This document shows positions 18,100-27,446 of a DNA stretch of 64,000 nt, in pieces. The first letter of the stretch is position 1; each line of letters opens with the position of its first letter. The stretch is from Maribellus comscasis (lineage in GTDB: Bacteria > Bacteroidota > Bacteroidia > Bacteroidales > Prolixibacteraceae), in contig NZ_CP046401.1 of assembly GCF_009762775.1 (NCBI RefSeq), forward strand, positions 2,356,001-2,420,000, written 5' to 3'. Made by a program: the position numbers and the translations under genes. Below the pieces are notes generated by a model, which saw nothing but the letters and a program-made list of their open reading frames with translations, was not told where the DNA came from and ran no database searches.

Positions 18100-18339
18100 A
18101 ACTTCAGTCTCCTTTATTATAGCGTAATATGGCCATCTTAAAAATGTAAATGCTTTTCGGGAAGTATATGAAAAATATTTGTCCCAGATTTAAGAAAATA
18201 GCGCTAAAACAAGGGGGACAAGGAAAATTTGTAGTAACATAATATGAAAACTACATTTAAACAAATATTTACAACAAATAAATGATACTCGAAGGGTTTT
18301 ACATCGGAAAATTTGTATCAAATCGTAGACTTACGGATT

Positions 18340-19128
18340 TTAGGATGCATTTCGTTTCAATCGCTCTACTATTATAAAATTTTCCCAAAGGGCTCCAATG
18401 TCCGGTCGGCTTTCAGGGTTCGAAAAATTCTCAATAATCGCATTCCTGACTCCGATATCGTAAAAGAAAACTTTTTTGTTTCTGGTCACCTCTTTTCTCA
18501 AATTCCTGCTAAAACCTGGCAATCTGAAAATTACAAATACCTTTTCAAGCAAATCAATATACGAGATAACAGTATCCGTGCTTAATCCCAGCTGTTTCCC
18601 CAATTCACTGTATGATACCGTTGAACCGATTTGAAAAGCCAGCAATTTTAGCAAATCAAATATTTTTGAAGAATTTTTGAGCTGATTTAATTCCAACAAA
18701 TCTCTGTACAGAAACGAGTTTACAAGCTCTTTCAGATAATCCATTTTATCCAAATCATTCTTATAACTGAATATTTCAGGATACATTCCAAAAGACAAAA
18801 ATTCCGGAATTTTTTGATCCATTTCAAAAGGATTAAGCAACTCTTTCCATTCTACCAATGATATCGGATAAAGCGTGTAAGTCCATGTTCTTCCGGTAAG
18901 TGACTCACTAACGCGATTGGCCAGTTCAAATGAGGAAGAACCTGTTGCAATGATTTTTATATCCGGAATATTATCATGAATTATCTTTAAATTTAAACCA
19001 ACATTTGTGATTTTTTGTGCCTCATCGATAAATACAAAATTGTAACCGGAAACAAGTCGTTGCAGCTGATTTAAATCCTGACTGGAAAGCACATCCTGAT
19101 ATTTTCTTTCATCCTCTATTCGATGAAT
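18340..19128 (-). pseudogene. AAA/DUF4143 ATPase, main body, lacking the P-loop end
   Basis: The frame runs from 19128 and is stopped by TAA formed inside the IS end at 18342-18340. It holds the Walker B segment NFVFIDEAQKI, IIATGSSSFELANRVSESLT (sensor region), GRTWTYTLYPISLVEW and the helical DUF4143 part with YLKELVNSFLYRDLLEL and FFYDIGVRN. Members of this family carry a P-loop (GxxxxGKT) in the first about 40 residues, but that part is missing: just upstream the frame meets TGA (19131-19129) inside a tandem repeat. The gene is therefore broken twice, by 5' loss and by the IS insertion. The family is mostly uncharacterised. Confidence 0.88.
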
Positions 19129-19177
19129 TCACGCTAATTTATCGACTCTACCCGATGAATTCATGCTAATTTATCGA
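19121..19177. repeat. two-copy tandem repeat of palindromic units
   Basis: A 25-bp unit, CGATGAATTCACGCTAATTT plus ATCGA, at 19121-19145 recurs at 19153-19177 with one C-to-T change, giving a 32-bp period. Within each unit CGATGAATT and AATTTATCG are near-perfect inverted copies, so each can fold back on itself. The array sits exactly where the ATPase reading frame loses its 5' end, in the gap before yifB. I see no gene in 19129-19287. Confidence 0.8.
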
Positions 19178-19287
19178 GTTCATCCTGTTATTGAGCCAAA
19201 AGAGAGGAAAATACCAATCCAATAACGTCCTTTTTCTTTTCAATTAATTTCTCTATTTTTAAGAGAAACAAAAAATCCCCGGTTTCT

Positions 19288-20826
19288 ATGTTAGTAAAAA
19301 CCTTCGGAAGCGCAGTCTTTGGAATCGACGCCACAACCATTACCATTGAAGTTGATGTAACAAAAGGTATAAAATTTATGTTGGTTGGATTGCCCGACAA
19401 TGCCGTAAAAGAAAGTCAGCAACGTATTGAGTCGGCTCTCCGGCTAAACGGGTACAAATGGCCGCGTTACAAAATTATCATCAACATGGCTCCGGCCGAT
19501 ATCCGTAAAGAAGGTTCAGCTTACGATTTGCCGCTTGCTGCCGGCATCTTAGCGGCATCGCAACAAATAAATGCCGATAAGCTCAGCAGCTATATCTTAA
19601 TGGGCGAACTTTCACTCGACGGAACCCTGCAACCTGTAAAAGGCGTTTTACCCATCGCAATAAACGCGAGAGCCGAGGGGTTTGAGGGTTTTATCCTCCC
19701 AAAACAAAATGCCCGCGAGGCAGCGGTAGTGGATAAACTTAAAGTTTTTGGCGCTGAAAACATCAGAGAAGTTATCGATTTTCTGAACGACGAAGGGGAG
19801 CTGGAACAAACCATTGTAGATACACGGGCCGAATTTTATGCGCGTGTAAACAACAACCCGCTCGATTTCTCGGACGTAAAAGGTCAGGAAAATGTAAAAC
19901 GTGCACTTGAAATAGCTGCGGCAGGAAGCCACAATATAATTTTAGTTGGCCCTCCGGGTTCGGGAAAAACCATGCTGGCAAAACGAATTCCAACCATTTT
20001 GCCACCTTTTACTTTGAAAGAAGCACTGGAAACTACCAAAATCCACTCAGTGGTAGGAAAAATTGATAAAGAGACTTCATTGATGACACAGCGGCCTTTT
20101 CGCAGTCCGCACCACACCATCAGTGATGTTGCTTTAGTCGGTGGCGGCAATTATCCACAGCCCGGAGAAATTTCACTTTCGCACAATGGAGTTTTGTTTC
20201 TGGATGAATTACCTGAATTTAAACGTACTGTTCTGGAAGTGATGCGACAGCCACTGGAAGACCGGAATATTACCATTTCACGGGCAAAATTCTCGGTGGA
20301 ATACCCGGCAAGCTTTATGCTGGTTGCTTCTATGAACCCATGCCCTTGCGGATATTATAACCACCCTTCAAAGGATTGTGTTTGTGCACCGGGGGTCGTT
20401 CAAAAATACCTGAATAAAATTTCCGGCCCGTTACTCGACAGAATTGATATCCACCTTGAAGTGGTTCCGGTTCCATTCAAAAAACTGTCGGAAATGGAAT
20501 CTTCAGAAACAAGTGAACAGGTGCGCGAAAGAGTACTTCAGGCAAGAAAGATTCAGGAAGAACGTTTTGCTGAACACAAAGGAGTTTACGCCAACGCCCA
20601 AATGAATTCAAAACTGATACGAAGATTTGTATTGTTGGATGAAGCCGGTAACGAACTTATTAAAAATGCGATGGACCGGCTGGGACTTTCTGCCCGCGCC
20701 TACGACCGCATTTTAAAAGTAGCCCGCACCATCGCCGACCTGGAAAGTGAAAAAAATGTACAGGCACATCATCTTTCGGAAGCCATTCACTATCGCAGTT
20801 TGGATCGGGAAAACTGGGGAGGATAG
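19288..20826 (+). CDS. YifB/ComM family Mg chelatase-like AAA ATPase
   Basis: A 512-residue protein. The N-terminal domain (about 1-170) begins MLVKTFGSAVFGIDATTITI and includes LVGLPDNAVKESQQRIESAL and GELSLDGTLQPVKGVLPIA, the ChlI/ComM signature. The AAA core has Walker A GPPGSGKTMLAKR, the conserved PFRSPHHTISDVALVGGG, Walker B VLFLDELPEF and the zinc-like MNPCPCGYYNHP. A C-terminal lid domain follows. ComM helps branch migration of transforming DNA in naturally competent bacteria, but the family also occurs in bacteria not known to be competent. The ATG at 19288 matches the usual family start. Confidence 0.93.
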   Translation: MLVKTFGSAVFGIDATTITIEVDVTKGIKFMLVGLPDNAVKESQQRIESALRLNGYKWPRYKIIINMAPADIRKEGSAYDLPLAAGILAASQQINADKLSSYILMGELSLDGTLQPVKGVLPIAINARAEGFEGFILPKQNAREAAVVDKLKVFGAENIREVIDFLNDEGELEQTIVDTRAEFYARVNNNPLDFSDVKGQENVKRALEIAAAGSHNIILVGPPGSGKTMLAKRIPTILPPFTLKEALETTKIHSVVGKIDKETSLMTQRPFRSPHHTISDVALVGGGNYPQPGEISLSHNGVLFLDELPEFKRTVLEVMRQPLEDRNITISRAKFSVEYPASFMLVASMNPCPCGYYNHPSKDCVCAPGVVQKYLNKISGPLLDRIDIHLEVVPVPFKKLSEMESSETSEQVRERVLQARKIQEERFAEHKGVYANAQMNSKLIRRFVLLDEAGNELIKNAMDRLGLSARAYDRILKVARTIADLESEKNVQAHHLSEAIHYRSLDRENWGG

Positions 20827-20952
20827 GAAAATTGGCAGAAAAGAATCGTTGTCCTCAAATTTATCACCATTTCAAAGATTACTGCTTTTTGTAATTCGAA
20901 CAATAAATAAATTTTGTAATTTCAAATCCGAAATCTAAACCAGCTGGCAACG

Positions 20953-22584
20953 ATGAAAAAATACCTTATTCTTTCGGCAATATTCTTTTTAAATACGATA
21001 ACACCAGCCGCACAAAACGGTGCAGTTCATTTAAATTCGCTCGGATTTCTTCCTCAGCTCAAAAAAACGGCAACCATTACCAAAGTGTGTTCTGAATTTA
21101 ACCTTATTGATGAAACCGGGAAAATAGTTTTTTCAGGAAAAACAACGGGGCCGGAATATCAAAAAGACGTAGATCAAAATGTTTGGCATGCAGATTTTTC
21201 CTCATTTACCAAACCCGGCGAATATATGCTGAAAGTTCCGGGTGTTGGTCAATCGGTGAGATTTAAAATCGCTGACGATATTTTCAATTTTGCAGCCCAA
21301 GCCAGTATGCGGGCGTTCTATTTGTGGCGCTGCGGGATGGCAGTTGACGGAGATTTTAACGGGATCCACTACCACCAGAATGCGTGTCATTTGCAAGATG
21401 GCTTTGAAAATTACATCAGTAAGAAAGGCACGCAAAGAGACGGTACCGGTGGCTGGCACGATGCCGGCGACTATGGAAAATATGTTGTAAATGCCGGTGT
21501 AAGTCTGGGTGTTCTTTTTATGGCCTGGGACCATTTTCAAGCTAAAATTGAAAAAATAAACCTCAATATTCCTGAAACTGCCCCCGGATTGCCCGATTTT
21601 TTAAAAGAACTCAAATGGGAAACCGACTGGGTTTTAAAAATGCAGTACCCGGAAGGATCAGGTAAAGTGTCACACAAACTCACGCGGACAAATTTTTCAG
21701 CCTTTATTATGCCCGATAAAGATAAAGAGAAACGATACTTTACTGAATGGAGCTCAGCCGCCACAGCCGATTTTGTGGCAATTATGGCAATGGCTTCCCG
21801 GTATTTTCAACCGTACGATACAGAATATGCAAAAAAATGCCTCGATGCGGCATGGGTAAGCTACCGTTTTCTTCTTAAAAATACCGAACACAAACGTTTT
21901 GAACAGGGTGATTTTCAAACCGGAGGTTACCAAACCAACGATGTGGATGATCGTTTGTGGGCCGCTGCCGAAATGTGGGAAACCACTGGTGACCCAAGCT
22001 GCCTTAAGGATTTTGAAAATCGGGCTGCTGAAATGGATTTCAAAATTGAGGAAAACTGGGACTGGGGAAGTGTTTCGAACCTGGGAATGTTTACCTACGC
22101 CCTCTCAAAAAGAAAAGAAAAAAATGCAGATACCGAACAATCGATTAAAAGCAACATCATTGCCAATGCCGATGCGCTGGTTAAAAAAGCCGGTGTTGAT
22201 GTTTATTCCCGACCATTGGGAGGAAGATATTACTGGGGTTGCAACGGAACTGTTGCGCGACAAACTGTTAATCTGCAGGTGGCCAATAAAATTCAGCAAA
22301 AAAAAGAATATATCGAGACCGCTCTTTCAGCCGTAGATCATATTTTTGGAAATAATTTCTACAACCGATCTTATGTCACAGGTTTAGGAATTGACCCGCC
22401 CATGCACCCGCACGATCGCCGTTCAGGAGCCGACAATATAGATGAGCCGTGGCCAGGTTATATAGTCGGTGGTGGTCATTCCGCAACCGACTGGGTAGAT
22501 AAACAGGAATCATACAGCCACAACGAGATTGCCATTAACTGGCAGGCTGCGCTGGTTTACGCGATGATGGGATTTGTTAATTAG
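20953..22584 (+). CDS. secreted glycoside hydrolase family 9 (endoglucanase-like)
   Basis: A 543-residue exported enzyme. A signal peptide (1-20) precedes an Ig-like CelD_N domain (about 24-108), then the (alpha/alpha)6 GH9 barrel. The nucleophile-water-activating Asp pair lies in GGWHDAGDYGKY (Asp170 and Asp173). The later PPMHPHDRRSGAD holds the conserved active-site His and Arg, and Glu525 in SHNEIAINWQAAL is the expected general acid. The family cleaves beta-1,4-glucans and related links, and some Ig-GH9 members are exo-acting glucosidases or glucosaminidases. No SusC/D pair or other polysaccharide-utilisation genes are adjacent. Confidence 0.93.
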   Translation: MKKYLILSAIFFLNTITPAAQNGAVHLNSLGFLPQLKKTATITKVCSEFNLIDETGKIVFSGKTTGPEYQKDVDQNVWHADFSSFTKPGEYMLKVPGVGQSVRFKIADDIFNFAAQASMRAFYLWRCGMAVDGDFNGIHYHQNACHLQDGFENYISKKGTQRDGTGGWHDAGDYGKYVVNAGVSLGVLFMAWDHFQAKIEKINLNIPETAPGLPDFLKELKWETDWVLKMQYPEGSGKVSHKLTRTNFSAFIMPDKDKEKRYFTEWSSAATADFVAIMAMASRYFQPYDTEYAKKCLDAAWVSYRFLLKNTEHKRFEQGDFQTGGYQTNDVDDRLWAAAEMWETTGDPSCLKDFENRAAEMDFKIEENWDWGSVSNLGMFTYALSKRKEKNADTEQSIKSNIIANADALVKKAGVDVYSRPLGGRYYWGCNGTVARQTVNLQVANKIQQKKEYIETALSAVDHIFGNNFYNRSYVTGLGIDPPMHPHDRRSGADNIDEPWPGYIVGGGHSATDWVDKQESYSHNEIAINWQAALVYAMMGFVN

Positions 22585-22652
22585 AAAACTACCTCAGTTC
22601 CTAATTCTTTAATATTCAATAAATTTTGTAATTTTAAAGAAAAAATAAACCT

Positions 22653-24125
22653 ATGGCTAATCAAAAAAAATATCCGATTTCAAGAAGAAACTTTATTAAA
22701 GTTTCCGCAGCTTCAACGGCTGCTGTTTCTGCAATATCACTTGGAGGTTGCAACGTTGATAATCTACCGGCCCCAATGAAACGTAAGTTCGGGAACCTTG
22801 GTTTCGATGTTACAACTATTGCATTGGGAGGACAGGCTTCATTACAATGGACTCCGGAAGATGTTGATCCTGTTCCGATTATTTTGAAAGCCTTTAAAAT
22901 GGGCATTAACTATTTTGACACTTCAAATCTATATGCAGGCAGCCAGCTAAACTACAACAAAGCTTTTAAGCAACTAAACCTCATTCCCGGCGAAGAGGGA
23001 TATAACGAGGAACTCCGTAAATCCATATGGCTCACCAGCAAAACAGCGATGCGGTGGGGAAAACCTGGTTGGGAAGCGCGGGATAAAGTACGGAACTCGT
23101 CAAATGGAAAAGAAGTGCGTTGTGCTGTAGATGACGTAAAACGCTCACTTACCCAGATTTTTGGCGACAATAATGGAAATTATCCCGAAGGAGCATATTT
23201 AGACATGGTACTTGTTCATACACTTCAAACAGTTGAAGAAGTTGATGTTTTATATAAAGGGCTGGAATCAGAACTTGATCCTGAAGGAAATTTTGGAGCT
23301 TTGGTTGCACTGCGCGATTTACGGGACGGAACAAACCTGACAGGGATGAATCCCAAAAATGAAAAGCTGATAAAACATATTGGTTTTTCAGGCCATGCCA
23401 ACCCTCCGGCAATGATAGATATGATTCAACGCGACAAATATGGAATTCTGGATGGTATGCTCATCGCAATAAATGCAAACGACAAAACCAAAATGAACAT
23501 GCAGAACAATGTCATCCCGGTTGCGGAAGCCAAGGGAATGGGAATCATTGGCATGAAAGTATTTGCCGATGCCGCGATGTATCACAAAGAACCGCGTTGG
23601 TCGCAAACTCCAGCCGATGTTTTCCGAAAAATAGGAACTCCGGAATTACCCAGTCGCCCTCTCATAGAATATTCCTTGACGACTCCGGGAGTACACACCC
23701 TAATTATTGGAATTGGCCAAATTGACGATGATCCGGTAAAATGCCAGTTGACACAAAATTTTTACGCTGCGCAAATTACACCGGGTGGAATGCCGGCAGA
23801 CGAGCGTAAAAAGATTGAAGAACATGCACTAAAAATTAAACCGGGGAGTAATTATTTTCAGGTAGTTGATAAATCAGGACTGTCAGCACCACGTGATCTT
23901 CAAAAAGAAGGGAATAAAATTACCTGGCAAACGGCATATGCCGGCGATGAGCCGATATCTCACTATGAAGTAACTGTGGATGGAAAAACGGCTGGGAAAG
24001 TAGAACATAAACCACAGGTATTAAAAGAGAAACCTTTTGTTTTTGAGCTTGAAAATATGGGTTCTGAGATAAGTGTTGCTGCTGTAGATAAAGCCGGTAA
24101 TAAAGCGAAAGCAAACCTTATTTAA
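22653..24125 (+). CDS. Tat-exported aldo/keto reductase with C-terminal Ig/FN3-like domain
   Basis: A 490-residue protein. A twin-arginine signal (SRRNFIKVSAASTAAVSAIS) runs into LGGC, so it may also be lipidated. The aldo/keto reductase barrel follows (about 40-375), with MKRKFGNLGFDVTTIALGG at its start, the catalytic Asp/Tyr region INYFDTSNLYAGS, and a conserved His in VLVHTLQ. Residues about 395-490 form an extra beta domain (KITWQTAYAGDEPISHYEV) that looks like a fibronectin III module. Exported oxidoreductases of this kind occur in Bacteroidota and Planctomycetota beside sugar-degrading genes; here it follows GH9 by 68 bp. The cofactor and substrate are unknown. Confidence 0.85.
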   Translation: MANQKKYPISRRNFIKVSAASTAAVSAISLGGCNVDNLPAPMKRKFGNLGFDVTTIALGGQASLQWTPEDVDPVPIILKAFKMGINYFDTSNLYAGSQLNYNKAFKQLNLIPGEEGYNEELRKSIWLTSKTAMRWGKPGWEARDKVRNSSNGKEVRCAVDDVKRSLTQIFGDNNGNYPEGAYLDMVLVHTLQTVEEVDVLYKGLESELDPEGNFGALVALRDLRDGTNLTGMNPKNEKLIKHIGFSGHANPPAMIDMIQRDKYGILDGMLIAINANDKTKMNMQNNVIPVAEAKGMGIIGMKVFADAAMYHKEPRWSQTPADVFRKIGTPELPSRPLIEYSLTTPGVHTLIIGIGQIDDDPVKCQLTQNFYAAQITPGGMPADERKKIEEHALKIKPGSNYFQVVDKSGLSAPRDLQKEGNKITWQTAYAGDEPISHYEVTVDGKTAGKVEHKPQVLKEKPFVFELENMGSEISVAAVDKAGNKAKANLI

Positions 24126-24206
24126 CGTTTTTTTTCAAAAATTTAAACTTCCCGGATGAACTAATTTCTGTTATTTTGGTTCCACTGTAAAACAAAAATT
24201 AACAGA

Positions 24207-24872
24207 ATGGCAGATAAATTATCAGACCCCATTGGTAGATTGATGGGGCTTCGTTATAAATCGCACCCCTGGCACGGAGTTTTTATAGGGAAAGATGCAC
24301 CGGAAGAATTAACCGCTTTTATTGAAGTGGTATCAACAGATACCGTTAAATACGAAATAGACAAAGAAAGCGGATATCTCCGTATTGACCGTCCTCAAAA
24401 ATTCTCAAATGTAGTACCGGCATTGTATGGTTTTATCCCTCAAACTTATTGTGGCGATAAAGTAGGTGAATACTGTAATCAGAAAACAGGCAGAAAAGAT
24501 ATAAGAGGAGACGGAGATCCGATTGATATTTGTGTTTTAACCGAAAAAACGCTGGCTCATGGCGATCTTCTTGTAAATGCACGCCCGATTGGAGGTTTCA
24601 GAATGATTGACGGTAATCAGGCCGATGATAAGATCATTGCCGTGCTCAATAACGACACGGTTTATGGTCACATGAAAAATATCAGTGAAGTACCCAAAAT
24701 TGTAATTCAGCGACTGGAACACTACTTCTTAACTTATAAAGATATGCCAGGCCAAGACAGTAATACAGAAATTACGGCAACTTATGGCATTGAAGAAGCT
24801 TACGAGGTTATCAGACGATCGATGGAAGACTACAATATAAAATTTGACAATTTAGGAAAACTACTTTCTTAA
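24207..24872 (+). CDS. ppa: inorganic pyrophosphatase, family I
   Basis: A 221-residue soluble enzyme that hydrolyses pyrophosphate to phosphate. The family core includes EIDKESGYLRIDRPQKFSN, VVPALYGFIPQTY and the metal-binding DGDPIDICVL, where the Asp residues hold magnesium. A further conserved Lys and acidic pair come later (GGFRMIDGNQADDKIIAV). The sequence is of the longer type with an N-terminal extension of about 40 residues compared with the E. coli enzyme. It has its own 81-bp upstream gap and is probably monocistronic. Confidence 0.95.
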   Translation: MADKLSDPIGRLMGLRYKSHPWHGVFIGKDAPEELTAFIEVVSTDTVKYEIDKESGYLRIDRPQKFSNVVPALYGFIPQTYCGDKVGEYCNQKTGRKDIRGDGDPIDICVLTEKTLAHGDLLVNARPIGGFRMIDGNQADDKIIAVLNNDTVYGHMKNISEVPKIVIQRLEHYFLTYKDMPGQDSNTEITATYGIEEAYEVIRRSMEDYNIKFDNLGKLLS

Positions 24873-24887
24873 AAAAAACCGCTCAAA

Positions 24888-24911
24888 AGCTCCCCGGGAT
24901 TTTCCGGGGCT
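24888..24911 (+). terminator. GC-rich hairpin after ppa
   Basis: CCCCGG (24892-24897) pairs with CCGGGG (24904-24909), and AGC/GCT extends the stem past one bulged T. The sequence after it is AT-rich but lacks a strong T run, so termination is likely but not certain. Confidence 0.5.
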
Positions 24912-24984
24912 GATTATTGTTAAAGCCAAAGATTCTGAAACGAGTTCAGAACGACCAAAATCTACTTTGGAATATTCACTTCTT

Positions 24985-26757
24985 TTAGAAGCTTTTTAAT
25001 TCGTTTTCGGAAAACTTCTTAAATATTTTTGCAGCAGGATATCTTTTGCAGGTTTTCTCCGCCCACTCGGTATTGTTGTAAATATAGGCCAACTGAGCAC
25101 GATGATCTTTAGCAAATTCAGGATCGGAATTCCTTTTTTCTAAAAATTTGCTTTTAAAATCCGGGTGGCTCTCCAAATATTTTAATGCATTTTCTTCAAA
25201 ACCATAGGTTGAAAAATATTCGCGCTGATCCAAAACCGAATCAAAAAAATTCCAGCGGAAAAATGAATCCATCGCTTTGGGTTCCAGTATTTCCAGAATA
25301 TACTTTATCTTTTTTTGCCGAACCGGAATAATAATATCACCTGCGTAATATTTCAAGTTCTGTATTTCGCTGTGCGTTGTTACCTTATTATGAAAATAAT
25401 GTCCGTTATAAGGTTGCGGCGGGCCACCAAAGTCATCAATATAATCAACTTCCACATCAAAAAAAATGTCTTTCGAGATGGCATAGAACTCAATTCCATT
25501 TAGTTTCAGGCGTTCTATCACTTCTTTCCATCCCTGTGGTAAAATATAATACTCAGGAATCTGAATTTCTTCTACCGTATTGTAAACATCATAATACCGA
25601 ATTTCATGTGAATAGGGTTTTGTTCGATCATAACCAAAACGTGGAAGTCCGGTTACCTTATCAATGATTTCGTCGCTTGCTTCATATCCTTTAAAAGTAA
25701 TTGTACTATATTTCGTAGTATCAACTTCATAACTTAAAGGATAGTTTTCCGCCGACAGCAATTCCTCAATCCCGGTTTCCCGGCTTGTAATTATTCCCTC
25801 AGAATTTTCAAAGGTAAATTCTGCGAGGCTACATATAAATTCGTAACACGATTTTACGCGGTCGGAATAAACCTTGTAAACATGATTTTCGGTCATCATT
25901 CCATAACTGTTAAAAAGACTTGCAAAACCGGAAGAATAGCGGGGAGCATCCTGCCACATTTGAATCCCTTTTTTAGGATCGCGATGCATCCAGTTTACAT
26001 AAGGTGTTAACGCGTACTCACCTTTCTTCATTTTCTCAAACATTTGCGGCAACATTTTTTCGCGAAGGAATTTTTCCTGTGCCGGTGGAAAATAATCCGG
26101 GAAAGGAGGAATCCAGGTTACACTGTACTGATGATCGGAACCATTCGTAGTATGTGTATCCAGAAAAACATCGGGATTCCACTCCTGAAATATTTTGGTA
26201 AAAGACTTTGCATTTTCTGAATCGTTTTTTGTAAAGTCACGATTTAAATCGAGATTTTTTGCATTTCCCCGAAAACCCGTTTCATAAGGAGTGCTCTGGT
26301 TGGCCCGGTTGGTTGCACTGCGGTTTAACAAGCCGCCAATATTGTAGGCCGGTATTATTATAATCACTGTGTTTTCAAGCCACTTTTGCATTTTATTTTT
26401 GTTTCGAAGCATATCGTCAGCAAACTGCAAACTGGCATCAATCCCCGCCGGCTCTCCCGGGTGAATTCCGTTATTAATCAACAAAACTGATTTTCCCTGT
26501 TCCCTGATACGTTGCGGATCAAAAACAGGCTCGCTATTGATAACAAAAAGGTGTAAAGGCTTCCCAATATCTGTTTTGCCTTTTTCCAAAAGCGATGCGT
26601 TTGGATAAGTTTTATCCAGAAGCTGGTACATTTCAATTACTTCATTATAAGTCGGGGTATAATTTTCTTCATATTTCAACTCAAGCAGCGACTTATCCTG
26701 AGCAAGAGCTGCAAAACAAAACAGAACTAAAAACGGGGTGAGAAAAAATCTTTTCAT
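24985..26757 (-). CDS. secreted M14-family zinc carboxypeptidase-like protein
   Basis: A 590-residue exported protein with signal peptide (1-19, ending ALAQ). The peptidase M14 domain has the zinc motif NGIHPGEPAG (His99 and Glu102), IIPAYNIGGLLNRSAT, the substrate-binding LDLNRDFTK (Asn-Arg pair) and the third zinc ligand in FLDTHTTNG. A conserved Glu for catalysis is in the MMTENHVYK area. The C-terminal about 200 residues are a family-specific extension of unknown role. Such enzymes trim amino acids from peptides in the periplasm or outside the cell. It follows folA on the same strand with a 102-bp gap. Confidence 0.88.
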   Translation of the reverse strand: MKRFFLTPFLVLFCFAALAQDKSLLELKYEENYTPTYNEVIEMYQLLDKTYPNASLLEKGKTDIGKPLHLFVINSEPVFDPQRIREQGKSVLLINNGIHPGEPAGIDASLQFADDMLRNKNKMQKWLENTVIIIIPAYNIGGLLNRSATNRANQSTPYETGFRGNAKNLDLNRDFTKNDSENAKSFTKIFQEWNPDVFLDTHTTNGSDHQYSVTWIPPFPDYFPPAQEKFLREKMLPQMFEKMKKGEYALTPYVNWMHRDPKKGIQMWQDAPRYSSGFASLFNSYGMMTENHVYKVYSDRVKSCYEFICSLAEFTFENSEGIITSRETGIEELLSAENYPLSYEVDTTKYSTITFKGYEASDEIIDKVTGLPRFGYDRTKPYSHEIRYYDVYNTVEEIQIPEYYILPQGWKEVIERLKLNGIEFYAISKDIFFDVEVDYIDDFGGPPQPYNGHYFHNKVTTHSEIQNLKYYAGDIIIPVRQKKIKYILEILEPKAMDSFFRWNFFDSVLDQREYFSTYGFEENALKYLESHPDFKSKFLEKRNSDPEFAKDHRAQLAYIYNNTEWAEKTCKRYPAAKIFKKFSENELKSF

Positions 26758-26859
26758 CGGAATAAAAATTAATGCAGAAATGTATAATTTTTTACAGAGA
26801 AAATTTACGTTTTAAACTTTGAAATCTCTTTTAATAACGCAAACAGGCCAGAAAATTCT

Positions 26860-27360
26860 TTATATGTCCTTTCTTTCCAGATTTAAATAGGAATAGTTGA
26901 AATCATTCTTCTCATCAAAAAAATCTTCACGTGAAGTTTCTTTCCATTCTAAATAGTCAATTTCAGGAAAATATACGTCAGCATCAAAAGGTTTATGCAC
27001 CAACGTTAAATAGAGTTTCCCGGCCACCGGATAAAACTGACGGTAAACCATTCCTCCGCCAATAATAAAAGCTTCCTTTTCATTTGTTACTTTTTCAATC
27101 GCCTCTTCGATAGAGAAAACCACTTCACAGCCCGGAAACACGTCATCTTCTTTGTCAGTAATTACGATGTGCCGCCGATTAGGTAAAGGCCACTTTGGCA
27201 ACGAAAGCAAAGTGTTTCTTCCCATAATTAAACTGTGCCCCGAAGTAATTTCCTTAAAACGTTTTAAATCGTTGGGTAAATGAAAAAGCAAGTCGTTATT
27301 TTTACCGATGGCGAAATTCTCGGCAATAGCAACAATAATGGATATATTTTTATGGATCAT
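26860..27360 (-). CDS. folA: dihydrofolate reductase
   Basis: A 166-residue enzyme that reduces dihydrofolate to tetrahydrofolate with NADPH. It shows SIIVAIAENFAIGKNNDLLFHLPNDLKRFKE split over the first 37 residues, the NADPH motif LIMGRNTLLSLP, IIGGGMVYRQF (the GG pair) and the C-terminal beta strands. Length and motifs are standard. It stands 86 bp downstream of thyA, which produces its substrate, so the two likely form one unit. Confidence 0.96.
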   Translation of the reverse strand: MIHKNISIIVAIAENFAIGKNNDLLFHLPNDLKRFKEITSGHSLIMGRNTLLSLPKWPLPNRRHIVITDKEDDVFPGCEVVFSIEEAIEKVTNEKEAFIIGGGMVYRQFYPVAGKLYLTLVHKPFDADVYFPEIDYLEWKETSREDFFDEKNDFNYSYLNLERKDI

Positions 27361-27446
27361 ATTTAAAATCGCTCAATTAACAATCTTCAACACTTAAATT
27401 TCAGAGATAAACTACTCAAACTTTGAATTTATCTTTTGCAACAAAA

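Larger units (their letters stand above)
16704..18344 (+). mobile_element. complete IS1380-family insertion sequence (1641 bp)
   Basis: Perfect 16-bp terminal inverted repeats CCTAAAATCCGTAAGT lie at 16704-16719 and, inverted, at 18329-18344. They are flanked by the direct duplication ATGCA (16699-16703 and 18345-18349). The single transposase gene has the length and motifs of the IS1380 group, and the size, inverted repeat and 4-5 bp duplication fit that family. The clean duplication and intact gene indicate a fairly recent insertion. The 230 bp after the transposase gene hold no gene I can recognise. Confidence 0.95.

Noticed and set aside
18313..18585. Plus-strand frame across the right IS end
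   Set aside because: It is the shadow of the disrupted ATPase gene and crosses the insertion junction.
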